DNA of 64,000 nucleotides from the NCBI RefSeq assembly GCF_000764305.2, contig NW_025936416.1, positions 186,001 through 250,000 of the forward strand, written 5' to 3'. Under the pieces are notes generated by a model. That model saw nothing but the letters and a program-made list of their open reading frames with translations, was not told the origin of the DNA and did not search any database. Positions 36,564-48,562 of the stretch are shown here, piece after piece. The stretch's first letter is position 1. Each line of letters starts with the position of its first letter. The translations under genes were made by a program, and so were the position numbers. The stretch is from Hyalella azteca. Lineage: Eukaryota > Arthropoda > Malacostraca > Amphipoda > Hyalellidae.

Positions 36564-36764
36564 TTGTTCTGCTTGGTCCGTGAGTCAAGGCGCGATTTCG
36601 ACTTAACTTGTTGGCTTCCTATCCACAGTGTATCAGCAATGCCTGGACATGTTCAGAACATGTACAATGGAGGCAGAGCTATCGCAGTCATCTTTGGGCA
36701 TGGCATGTGCTCATATCGTACTGGGACTGTCGATGGCAAGCGTATTTCAATGCTAGAGAATTAA
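36564..36764 (+). CDS. Putative open frame, 3' part present again at 45704
   Basis: 66 codons from a non-ATG start (first internal ATG: MPGHVQNMYNGGRAIAVIF), ending GTVDGKRISMLEN. The last 17 or so codons recur at 45704-45754 with K to E and M to V changes and one silent change, both copies keeping the same stop. It is slightly GC-rich. The function is unknown; it may be an exon or an old mobile element. Confidence 0.22.
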   Translation: MFCLVRESRRDFDLTCWLPIHSVSAMPGHVQNMYNGGRAIAVIFGHGMCSYRTGTVDGKRISMLEN

Positions 36765-38164
36765 TTGTGTAATTAGCATTATAACATAATTCTTGATAAA
36801 CTAACACATTATACAAAATCAAAAGCCGGATAATTGGGAATCTCTTTCATTCTCAACCTGAGGCCTTGACAATAATTGGTTAAAATTACTAAAAAGGCTT
36901 GATTGCTTAAATTTATCTAGTATTTGAAACCGAAGAAAATGGTATAAAAATTCAGTATATATTCTTAAAAAAATATTGGAGCCCAGCTTCATCAGACGAA
37001 GTGACTATTAGGGGCTGGACACAGAAACTATTAATTTTTAGAGATATTGCGAATTCGTGAGTTTTAAATTCCTGATTAATTGTTAAGAAAGATGGAATAT
37101 AAATAAATTCTTCATTTAAATATTATTTGCATAATTAATTTCATTAATTTGAAAATTACTGGTAATTACTGAGGAAGATTCAATCTGGATTTAATCTATC
37201 GGAAATCACGCTTAATATTTTATTTATTTGCAAGATGCCGCGAGTGCCACTAAGTATTAAAAATTCCATAGTCCTCAGCATGGCTATAACTTATTTTAAT
37301 TAATCTACAGCTTATAGTATCACAGTTTCCTTACCGTTAAACTAAGCAAGTGACTGTGAAACACAGGTAGAGGCGCGAATAAATAATCTTGAAGGAAATT
37401 TATTTGCGAAGAAGCTCGTTTATGCCTGTAAATAATATCGTATTATCTTGCAGATGTCGATTCTAATGCATCCTATATAAGTATTTAATAATCAATTTAT
37501 ATTACAAGGCTAAATTACAGTCATGAACTATGAACGTCACAAATCGTAACAAATAAAGTTTAGGCTACGTACCATCTCGAAGAAAAATTTTGACTGGATG
37601 TGATACTGAATATTCCAGACATCTCTCATGGTATTTTGGCATGATAATATTCCCTGCAGGGTTCAGTGTGGATGCACTCTATAATGATGGTCTTTTGGCC
37701 TGTCCATCTGGGATATCGTCCATTCGTCCATCCGCTCGCTAGACGTCGTCGGCCACAGTAACATAACTAAGTATTAGGACGATAAGCACGATTAACCTCA
37801 AAATTTGTCTCATGTTAAATTAATATCACCTACAGGGTTCAATGTGGATGCACTGTATAATGATGGTCTTTTGGCCTGTCCATCTGGGATATCGTCCATT
37901 CGTCCATCCGCTCGCTAGACGTCGTCGGCCACCCACCTCTGCAATTACGCTACAATGATTCAGCACAAATGATCTCGACCAGTGAATAGCATTTGGCTTG
38001 AGCTTAGCCATTGCGTAGTGAACAAGGAAATGTATTTTCAGTATCAGTGATGTCCTTATGCTGGAAAACGTGGGCATAAACCGATGGTTTATGCAAGGAC
38101 CATGTAATAGCAGTAATCACATGCATTTAAAATAGTCAAACTATTCGAAAAATACCATTATCTA
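36713..38164. repeat. Block C, copy 1 (partner at 45704-47519)
   Basis: Same orientation. The first ~900 bp match with frequent differences. From about 37653 to 38164 the two copies are identical as far as I compared them. The partner contig has an additional ~300 bp (46640-46940) and is bounded on both sides by N. Confidence 0.88.
37653..37935. repeat. 176-bp tandem repeat, about 1.6 units
   Basis: GTTCAGTGTGGATGCACT at 37661 and GTTCAATGTGGATGCACT at 37837 start units that continue through ATAATGATGGTCTTTTGGCC and CGCTCGCTAGACGTCGTCGG. The partner block has more of the array (46939-47290). The 83-codon minus-strand frame 37826-38077 starts in unique sequence and runs into the repeat; it is not recognised as a protein. 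Confidence 0.85.
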
Positions 38165-41100
38165 TTATGTGAGAAAAGTCTTGTAAATTTATCAGGAAAT
38201 TAATTGAGAGTCAGCACATTTTTCGATCTCGCAATACTGAATTTAGCAATCTTTCCCCAGTTAATTGAAAAATAATATTCAATATAAACATTATTACCTT
38301 CAAGTCAAAATCAGAATATCATACATATGAACTGTGGCTGACCCTGCGCTTCAGAACCCACAACATTTTGTTCGGCTTTCCTCCTCCTATATCAATGCTT
38401 CATCTCATGCAGTGATGATAAATTTAAAGAACCGTAGTGCATTTAGCATGCGATACAATGCCTTTACCACAGCTTAGATACATCAATAAGCATATAGCAG
38501 TAAGCATATTTTTAACATATACTAGTTTCTCAAATTTCGTGAACGCCTTTTCAACCGTTTTATGTCACGATATTTGACATATTTGAATATTTTTTTATTC
38601 TAGAAATGACTACTTTCAACTCTATCGGCGCATTGAATAAAAAATCCATTTAACTATGAAAATTCAGCATCCAATAGAATTCTGCACGATCTCAAAAGGT
38701 TGGGTCACCCAATGAAATTTAATATCGAGTTGCGTAATCTAACTAACTTGTTTTTATTTTCATGACAATTGCGAATGACCGTGGCTTAGTCAAATTTAAA
38801 AAAAATAATATTACCGCTCTCCCCCTAACCGAAATAATAGTTTCTAATCCAATAACTTCGAGTGAATGTTATTGGAATCGTCATCTATATACGTTTCAAG
38901 CTAGAGACTAAGGCGAGAAGTTGCCTGGAATGTATGCAATCTTTTCTGTTCGCTGACTTGTAGTTTGGAATAAATAAGTTTGGAATTCCAGTCTTTTAAT
39001 TTTTTCTTGCACAATATTTCTCTAAACTTTCACACTTCTCGAGTGTATCAATTATGAAGACTAGAATAATAATGATGATGTCACCCAATGACCAATTGAC
39101 CAATTCACATAACCAATTCACATAAAATATAGATGCATACGCGAATTACTGAAATATATTGTCAGAGATGGTGAATGCTTTAAAAACTTAGTCATGAAGT
39201 TTCCTGCAAAGATCAAACACAACTGCGAGCTGAGTGCTGAGAGATGCGAGACCAAGCATTCAGCAGGACAATAAAGAATTTTCATGGAAGGTAGATTTAA
39301 TTTGTAATCAGACTACATTTTTCGCAACAATAATTTCCATTATAAATATATATCTGAAATAATTGTTCAAACAGCGATATCATCTACTTAAATTGAAGGC
39401 TTTATGTCATGTAAACCATTTGCCTAAGACCATGAAATGCTGGTGCAAATTTAGCAATAAATATGGGCATTACAACGGTAGCAGACTACCGTTTCTTACA
39501 TCAGAGGGCCTCCCGTTTGCTTCAGATTCAGGTATAGTGAGCAAAGCATGTGAGAAATGGACTCGTGAACAGACCGCAAATAAGAACTAAATATAACTCA
39601 ATATAACATGCCATGAAAATAAAGCCTATCAGCCCGTTTATTAATATTTTTAAATTATACTGTTCTGTTCAACATATAGTCACCTTAAATAGAATAACCG
39701 GATCAGCTCTCAAAAACGATTGTTAGCTGACTTGTTGATATTATGATAGCCATATTTGAGTATGTAACTATTTTTTTCCAACATTACCTGTAGCTGCTTT
39801 TTATTTATGGTCCGAATTCTGAATTACTCGAAATTTATGTTGCAATCTAACAGAAATCCATCAGACAAAACGTTTTCTGATTGAAGGAATTTTCGTCTCG
39901 CTTGAGCTTGACTCAAGAAATAAATCAAACTATTTTAAACGCGTTGCAAGATTATTTTTATATTTTTTACGATAATCTCATACACGATTAGTTTTTCTCA
40001 CCCACCCTTTGGACTCAAAAAATAAAACCTAGCCATCAGTGCACAGGTAGCACAGATACAAAACGCAGAGTGAACGCTGTTATATGTAGTTAATTGAGGA
40101 TAGTGTCATTTGAATTTCAATAACGTGAAAAAAAGTTCTATAATAAATCGGTAAATATTAGAATTAAGGGTAAACTAGTTTGTTTGCTATTGAATCGAGA
40201 AACGGGTCATAGGTTCCTTGACTATCGTAATTTTTGTTAACTGTCTTCATATACATGTTATACAGCAATTTAAATGCTCATTAATTTTCCGAGAAGCTAA
40301 TTTGAAAAGAAAATTAAAATGTGAAAACTTTCCAAATGTTAGATCGATTCAATATGTTAAGTATGGTTATGAATAATAATTCGATTGAAGCAGCATTACT
40401 CAAAAATTCCAGAAATAATTCAACACTTTCTGAGTGAATACAAAAAAAAATATCTCCACGCTACTCGTACAAATTGAGGGAGCTGAAAACCGAATAAGAG
40501 TAAAATATCTGAACTTCCAAGCTCTGAATGTTATTCATATATTGAGGGCTCTGATTCTCTGACTGGAGATTTTGTTCTATAGCGTAAACTTAGATTTATC
40601 TTTACTTTGCTTCCATCACTCAAGTCTAGAATTTTTATTTACTTATTTTCTGCTCTGGCACGAAGTAACGACCACTGTTATAAGATCTGTTGAAAATTCA
40701 TAAAACTTTTTGAGGGTTAAAATTAAAATTAAAACGTATAAGTGTTATTTTATCATCGCGTATATCAATATGCGGCAAATACCTGCAACGCTGAGCAAAA
40801 ATGTAAATCACAGGAATATAATCATTGATCAAAATAAGAACGAATTATAAGGCTGTACGTTTGGTACAGGGGAGAGGCTGCAGCTATGAATTTCTTATAA
40901 ACATATTTGATTTTTTGCTCCTGCCTAGACAGTGTCATGAGCCCATCTACATTCAGAATCCTAACTAGATCCAGAACCTAATAATTCATCACTTTCCTAT
41001 TCAGAAACATTAATATCAATGATACCATCAGACCCTATCAGATTCCCAGTCAAATAGTGGCGGCAAAAAGCGAAGATCTTTATTAATGGAAATAACCACA

Positions 41101-44100
41101 TAAGCTTAAATCGGAGGCGCTTTAAACGCGCCGTCGCGATGATCTCGATAGATTAACTGCATTGGTCGCGCCTGTAACCTTTGACCTGACACCAGACCTG
41201 GCCTTGCATAGCGAAATGCAATCGAAAATGAATCCTTTATGCTAAAACATCTAATGCCATATAGACGCATATTGCAATTCATTGCATATTTTATGATATC
41301 AGGGATTAGAGAATCAGTTCTATTAGCTATTTAAGTTTTCCTTGATTAAACTACTGGTGAGTCTAACTTGAAGTATTCAAGAATAATAGGCAAGTTAAAA
41401 TTAATAAATTTAACTTTTTAGCTACATTTATTTGGCCCCAGTAACGATGACTTATAAGAATAATTCTTATGCTTCCAATTATTTCTTGGCTGTGGTAATA
41501 AAGATCATCAATTAAAAATAACTAAAATTTCAGAAATTGAAAATTCCCGTTTTTATTTATTATTATATTTTCGACGATCAACTGTTAACTTGTTAAAAAA
41601 AGTTTGAAAATTTTGCTAAATTATTTTTTTTGTTTGACAAATTATCTTTGCGTCTGCCAACGCTCCTACTTCTTTTCTCAGATTTCTTAACGTGTATATT
41701 TTTTTGTGTCCGTATTTCCGCTAAGCATTTTAATTCTGAATGAATTTTTTATGCTGATGATATGATCGACCAGAGCAAATTTTACTGAAAATAGAAATAA
41801 TTTTTCAGAGAAAAATTTTTGGCGCAGGGGCTATTAGATTTGTTTGTTTAGACTGCAATCGGTAGTTTTTTCTGTCTGTTGCGGACAAATAATTTATGAT
41901 TATATATTGCAAGATTGTCTATGTCAAGCCGCGATAACTTTTAAGGTTTAAAATCCATAAATATATTCCCTTACCATTGCTCAAATTCTCAGACCACATA
42001 CATCATTTATAATATTGCCAATTAGCCTAACACTGCATTTCTCATAGAAGAAGAATGTGACCAGACGCGCAAAAAGGGCTTGGCCAAGTGATATACTACA
42101 AGCTTGTGTTGAAATTGGGATGACTATATTGGCTCTATTGAATTGCGCTCGGTAGTGATTTATTCCTCAACATAAACATAAATTCGAACGTTTTCTAAAC
42201 TGACCACTGATACTAGTTTAACATTGCTCAAAGAAAATAATAATTGATAACAATTTTACTTGAATATCTGAAACTAATGATTAATCATTTATGTGGGACT
42301 CGTTTTGGAACGCTTAATTCTATTTTATCATTACGACGGTTTCAAACGTCCATTCTAATATAAAATACCGATGCTCTCTCGGAACACATAGAACCATTTT
42401 TTATGACAAAATTCAACTTTTTCTTAATGGCTAATAAGAGAAAAATTCGATAATTTTGGTCGTCAATTTCAAGACTAAAGTCAGATACATATTTTATTCG
42501 TCAATAATAATTATTGTAATAGGTGGAGATTGAAATTTGACAAAATTCACCTTACACTTTCTCGTATGCTTTCGCGCCAGTTACCAAAAGAAATTCGTTT
42601 GTGATTCGTATACTTCAAGAACACCACTATAATAAGAATGAAATAATTTATTTCATATGTTTTTTGAATAGAACTAGAGAGATACTTCTCCCACAAGCAG
42701 TTAGATTGTTGCTACTTCTAAGTCAATGAGACTCAGGGGGTTATAATAAAGTCACTGGAGTGTAATCACTATCTGACTAATTGTTTTTTATTTCTTGATG
42801 CTACTATCATTATTTTCTTGAGAATCTTGCTGAAAGGGGTTTATATTTTTATTAAATAGCCAGCGTTGAACCTTTTGTTGGATGTTTGGTCTAGAGAAGC
42901 TCTAGATGTTGCAACGAAGGTTAAATAGTCGTGCACTTGTGTCGTTAATTCCGGTTGCGGTGCAACTTAAAACTTAAACCCTTCGGGAAAAAACTAACTG
43001 CAAATGATGTATTAAGTACCTAATTGCCAACAATTGAATAATCAATACCTTTTCATGTCAGCAATAAGAAAAGAATCAGGTGTAATGCGAAAAAAATATT
43101 TCTCTGAAGTTCAAACATCACCAGTAAAAAATTGTTGCATATAGGCTGTAATTGTACTTGTAATTGTAAATATAGGCAGTAGAATATGAGAAAGGCGCAT
43201 GAAAATTATAGACATCAGTTGATAATACTTGCATTATTATACAAATGATTGATGTTTCTCCGAAATTTTTTAAGTTAAAATATGATAAAAAATTTGTATT
43301 TTACTGCAAACATTATAAAGAAAATAATTTCTTCCTTGAAACTGTTTTACTATCTGCTAACTGCTGCCACGTACTAGAATGAAGTGAAATGCGTACTATA
43401 CCGTTTGAGAATCGCTGTTCTAAAGAGGTGCAATTAGATTGAAAGAACAGTATTCACGGTCTTCTACAGTAATGTCACATATAAGCTAGATTTTTCATCG
43501 TAACATACAACTTGTGTGGATGCTTCGAATGACTCTTCAATATAAGTCAAGGTTTTTCTATTAGCTGGACTATGGCAGACATAAAAACAGAATATCTAGG
43601 TAGTTTCCGTCGCATTAACTATCACCATTTCATGAGAAGCTGTGCTGTCAATAGTCGGTACGGAGCACAGACCAATGAATTTCGGACCCGTGTTCAAGTA
43701 CTGATTGTAGCGCCGTTTTTTTCAACAGACTACAGATGAGGCGAGTGAATTCTAATGTCGTAATTTAACTCTCAATTGTAAAACCGGTGTCGAATGAATT
43801 GCCATACTGGATATGCATGCAATTAAGTGTAGATGAGTATAGTCTATATTGTTGTAAAAACGCATCCCACCGGTGAGGCGAGGCTATATGGATAGGATGG
43901 AAGACCATCGCCGATTTTTATACAGATAATAATTTCACTGGTATGGAATCTCTCTTTCATTTTAATGACTTGGTAAATGTCTGCGTAACATCAAAAATCA
44001 TATAAAAAATTTCGTAACATTTTTTCTTCTATTAAACATAATAATGATAATTGTCAACTACTTCTTGCATTATTTCTCAGTCATTGGGTTAATTTCAATT

Positions 44101-44313
44101 TTCACGCACATAGTATTCAGTAAGTTATTGCTACAACCAGTTAAAATAATAATTAGCGTATGTAGTCAGCTATAGATCTCACTGCAGGATGGAGAAGTGT
44201 GTTGGGTATAGTCTGACTTGCCATTTGCTATGAAAACTGAAACTAGTCTCAGATGTGATGCCCAGCTAGTGAGCGTAAGAATAGGAAACAGAACTCTCGT
44301 AACTGTCGGCTGG
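38165..44313. other. AT-rich stretch, no supported gene
   Basis: No recognisable gene, RNA or large repeat in 6 kb. The plus-strand frame 39363-39590 (non-ATG, GC-richer than its flanks, Cys-containing) is the only candidate and is unassigned. Confidence 0.55.
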
Positions 44314-44523
44314 TGCCATACTTTCAAAACTCGCTAAGTGAACGTAAGTACTTACGCTCTATTTTCTTGTCTGTGATTGGTGGATTTTGCTTGAAAGGCC
44401 GTCAATGAACGTAAGTACTTACGCTCTATTTTCTTGTCTGTGATTGGTGGATTTTGCTTGAAAGGCCGTCAATGATTGGCTGATGAACTTACGATCTCTT
44501 AACTTTTTTTGAAAGTATTGGCC
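44314..44523 (-). mobile_element. Family B short transposon, copy 2
   Basis: Inverted relative to copy 1. Ends are GCCATACTTTCAAAACTC and TTTTTTTGAAAGTATTGGCC. An internal 67-bp segment starting AACGTAAGTACTTACGC is duplicated in tandem (44341 and 44408). Confidence 0.85.
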
Positions 44524-45342
44524 ATGGTTTGGGTTTGTGAATTTGAACCAAACAAGTTCAGGCAGCGGCTGATTTAAGCGTTTGGCGGCACTTATATTGT
44601 GGGAAAAGGAGAACTGCATCTGAACTTTATTAAGGAAAATATCTTGCGCGGCCCTCTACATCCGCCATAACATTTTTCAACGTAGAAGCGAAAAATTATA
44701 AATGAACGAAATAAAGGGAAAAAAACATAAATATTTGTCGATTATTTTTCTATAGGCAATATCCTGTCAACGTTACAGTATGCAATCTTTTGTGGAAAAA
44801 AAGTGTACATATAATTCAACTATTTCAGCAGCAATTCTGTTTCACATGTCGGTGACGCGAGATGATGGCAAATGTAATCATGATTTTGATTGTGTTGCAC
44901 CACAATTATTGTCAGTTCATAAATATGGACCTTGGTGATTGTTCCTGATTCATATTTTACTAGTCCTTCGGTAATCTATCGTATAAACGAGAGAGATATT
45001 CGCATCTTTGGTCCTCTTGGGTTCGCCGGTAACACAGGCTTGGAAGCTTCTTAATTAATATCTCTAATCATTCTTCATAAGACTTGCCCCTTAATTAAGC
45101 CAGCTATGTTCTTGTTGCAAACTCTTGAACACTCTCGACTAGATTCTTGTCCTTTATGAACTTCGGGGACCCCACAGCGTTTTCAAATTCCAGGTGTTTG
45201 TTTCATTTGTGCCAAACAACAACGGCTTCATATATGTATCCTGCATTCGGGATCTCAGAATATCGTATATCGATCGTACCAGTCAAGTAGTATATTTGTT
45301 TTATCAACTTGCGCTTCAATGTCATTGGACTTAGGTCCTTGC
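44524..45342. other. Non-coding stretch
   Basis: No supported feature. Confidence 0.55.
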
Positions 45343-45558
45343 CACTGTTAGAAAAATTGCCGTTAACGGTATACCGGCGTTTCAAGTGGCCGGTCGGCAC
45401 GTGAAAAGAAACACCGTGTCGCCATTTTTATTCTAATTTAACACTAGAAATCCGTAAAACATCTGATAAAAACGGCGAAACAGTTTATTTTCACGGGGCG
45501 ACCGGCCACTCTATAGAATGCCAGTGGGACCGTTTTTTCACCGTTTTTTCTAACAGTG
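45343..45558. mobile_element. Family C fold-back element, complete copy
   Basis: Ends are CACTGTTAGAAAAA and TTTTTTCTAACAGTG. Subterminal AAGTGGCCGGTCGGCACGTG and GGGGCGACCGGCCACT are also inverse to each other, so the inverted repeats extend roughly 90 bp inwards with mismatches. Non-coding. No convincing target duplication at this copy (left GTCCTTGC, right TAACTTTA). The superfamily is not assigned. Confidence 0.8.
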
Positions 45559-45702
45559 TAACTTTACTATATTAAGCCCGTGTTTCTTTTCCTCATAGTA
45601 TAACAAAGCGTCGTTAGTAGTTGCCATGATTAAACTTCCCAGTCGGCCTATGAAGTTCTTCTATGATCGGATTGATAAAATGGAATACAAGATTTAGCAT
45701 TA

Positions 45703-45703
45703 N
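45703..45703. other. Assembly gap marker (single N)
   Basis: The sequence right after it begins mid-way through block C, so this is a contig join. Confidence 0.9.
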
Positions 45704-47519
45704 ATATCGTACTGGGACTGTCGATGGCGAGCGTATTTCAGTGCTGGAGAATTAATTGTGTCATTTGCAGTATAACATAATTCTCGATAAACTAACACAT
45801 TATACAAAATCAAAAGCCGATTAATTGGGAATCTCTTTCATTATCAACCTGAGGCGTTGACAAGAATTGGGTAAAATTACTAAGAAGGCTTGATTGCTCA
45901 AACTTACCCGGTATTTGAAACCGAAGAAAATGGTCTAAAAATTCAGTATATCTTCATAAAAAAAGTATTGGAGTCCAGCTTCAACAGATGAAGTGACGAA
46001 GAGGCTGGACTCAGAAACTATTTCTTTCTTTTTGGAGATATTGCGAATTCGTAAGCAATTTTCTTTTCTTTTAAATTCCTGAGTAATTGGTTAAGAAAGA
46101 TGGAATGAAAATGAATACTCTACTGCATTTAATGTTTCTTCGCAGAATTAATTACATTAATTTGATAATTACTGGTGTTTACTTAGGAACATTCAATCTA
46201 GATTTAATCTATCGAAAAGAACGCCTAATATTTTATTCATTTTCAAGATTAAAAAAAACGCTAAACATTAAAAAATCCCATAGTCCTCAGCATGGCTATA
46301 AGTTATTTTAATTAATCAACAGCTTTTCGTATCACAGTTTCGTTACCGTTGAACTAAACCAGTGACTGTGAAACGCAGGCTGAGACGCGAATAATCTTGA
46401 AAGAAAGTTTTTTGGCTTCGGAGTTCGTTAATGCCTGTATATAATATCGTATTCTCTGCAGATATCGATTCTAATGCATCTTGAGTGTTCAATAATCAAT
46501 TTATATTACAAGGCTAAATTACAGTCATTAACTGTGAACGTCACAAATCGTAACAAATAAAGTTTAGGCTACGTACCATCTCAAAGAAAAGTTGTAACTG
46601 GATACGAGGCTGAATATTCTAGACAACTTTTACGGTTTTTTCATGATATATATATATACATCGTCCTCTGTGTATACTCGAAGTTTAGGTTATAAAGATC
46701 CTATGCATTATGCCAATGCATACACGCCTCGTAAAATTAAAATGCGCTCTGTATGCTTTCACCAGAGATCTAATCAAAAGAAACATCATAATCAACATTC
46801 TAGTGTTATCTGGGATCTGTTCAACTTCTATAAACTATTTTCTTGCCCTACTATTCAACTGTTATGACAATTTTCTTGCCCATTCGAGCGTTATGTGGGA
46901 TGCCACATGCAATTCTTGCATTTGTCAATATTTGACAAAACATAACTAAGTATTGGGACGATAAGCACGATAACCTTCAAAATTTGTCTCATGTTAAATT
47001 AATATTCCCTGCAGGGTTCAGTGTGGATGCACTCTATAATGATGGTCTTTTGGCCTGTCCATCTGGGATATCGTCCATTCGTCCATCCGCTCGCTAGACG
47101 TCGTCGGCCACAGTAACATAACTAAGTATTAGGACGATAAGCACGATTAACCTCAAAATTTGTCTCATGTTAAATTAATATCACCTACAGGGTTCAATGT
47201 GGATGCACTGTATAATGATGGTCTTTTGGCCTGTCCATCTGGGATATCGTCCATTCGTCCATCCGCTCGCTAGACGTCGTCGGCCACCCACCTCTGCAAT
47301 TACGCTACAATGATTCAGCACAAATGATCTCGACCAGTGAATAGCATTTGGCTTGAGCTTAGCCATTGCGTAGTGAACAAGGAAATGTATTTTCAGTATC
47401 AGTGATGTCCTTATGCTGGAAAACGTGGGCATAAACCGATGGTTTATGCAAGGACCATGTAATAGCAGTAATCACATGCATTTAAAATAGTCAAACTATT
47501 CGAAAAATACCATTATCTA
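45704..47519. repeat. Block C, copy 2 (whole contig between two Ns)
   Basis: Duplicates 36713-38164. Contains about one more partial unit of the 176-bp repeat (46939-47007) and unique sequence at 46640-46940. It is probably a second-haplotype contig placed in the scaffold. Confidence 0.88.
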
Positions 47520-47520
47520 N
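47520..47520. other. Assembly gap marker (single N)
   Basis: Directly followed by a full mate-pair junction adapter. Confidence 0.9.
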
Positions 47521-47558
47521 CTGTCTCTTATACACATCTAGATGTGTATAAGAGACAG
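47521..47558. other. Nextera mate-pair junction adapter (artefact)
   Basis: Identical to 11094-11131: two Tn5 mosaic ends head to head. It forms the very start of a contig. Confidence 0.98.
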
Positions 47559-47790
47559 GGCCTATACTTTCAAAAAAAAGTTAAGAGATCGTAAGTTCAT
47601 CAGCCAATCATTGACGGCCTTTCAAGCAAAATCCACCAATCATAGACAAGAAAATAGAGCATAAGTACTTACGTTACTTAGCGAGTTTCGAGAGTATAAC
47701 CCCTGTTACTTGATGCCATCACAGAGGCAATTGGTTATTTAATTGTAAGGTTATCTGTGCCCTGGTGTTTAAGAAATGTTTTCATTGACG
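47559..47790. repeat. Copy of 33010-33379 trapped between adapter sequences
   Basis: Carries the family B element and its right flank (from GGCCTATACTTTC to GTTTTCATTGACG) but lacks the internal duplications of the first copy. Because it lies between a full and a half adapter, it is probably a mate-pair read end rather than genomic context. Confidence 0.85.
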
Positions 47791-47809
47791 AGATGTGTAT
47801 AAGAGACAG
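47791..47809. other. Half Nextera adapter (Tn5 mosaic end, artefact)
   Basis: AGATGTGTATAAGAGACAG, the 19-bp mosaic end, joining a copy of the 33-kb sequence to a copy of the 30-kb sequence. Confidence 0.97.
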
Positions 47810-48427
47810 GTCGGGCTGTTTCTCGTTTGTTATTGTCTTCTGAGGGAACAATACTAAAAATCGTATTATTAATTACAATACAGAACATATCATGCGCGCA
47901 GTAATGATCATTAAAACATAATTTGCCTTAATTCGCCAGAAATAATATGATAAGAAACTTAAGTTTAACATGCATGGAATCGGCATTCAACAATCACTAG
48001 CTTATCTTTAAGGAGCGAAATGAATATCTTTTACGTATTATTCCAATTCTAGCATTATGGCGAGCTCTAAGTTGCTCCATGAAATAATTAAAAGACAATT
48101 ATTCAAAACTTCTTCGGCGAGCCAGGAAGTTTATGAGCAGCCGAATTAGCTGTTGTTGCGGGAAAAATATGTTACTCGGAATCGGTTCTGGGATTACCTA
48201 AAAACAATTTAATGATTATAGGATATTCAGAGATCGATAGTAAATATATATTTTTTTACTTTTTTATATATAAGTTTTAATATTGGAAATAATTTTGAGC
48301 CACGATGCAGATGATATAGATATATATCGCTTGACAAAAGATCATAAGTTAGTCTGTCCTAATACCATTTGCAGACATTGCAAGAGAAGTTGTTAAGGCA
48401 ACGGTCGATCACCCTGTTCGCAATCAG

Positions 48428-48562
48428 GGACTATAAAAGTTAGAGAGATCTTAAGTTCGTCAGCCAATCATTGACGGCCTTTCAAGCAAAATTCGCCAAT
48501 CATAGACAAGAAAATAGAGCGTAAATACTTACGTTTACTTAGCGAGTTTTGAAAGTATGGCC
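48428..48562 (+). mobile_element. Family B short transposon, compact copy
   Basis: About 135 bp without internal duplication: GGACTATAAAAGTTAGAGAG at the left, the CAGCCAATCATTGACGGCC core, and GAGTTTTGAAAGTATGGCC at the right. This is likely close to the basic unit of the family. It is present only in copy 2 of block B. Confidence 0.85.

Noticed and set aside
37826..38077. 83-codon minus-strand frame, identical at 47181-47432
   Set aside because: Identity of the two copies reflects duplicated contigs, not coding constraint, and the frame runs into a 176-bp tandem repeat.
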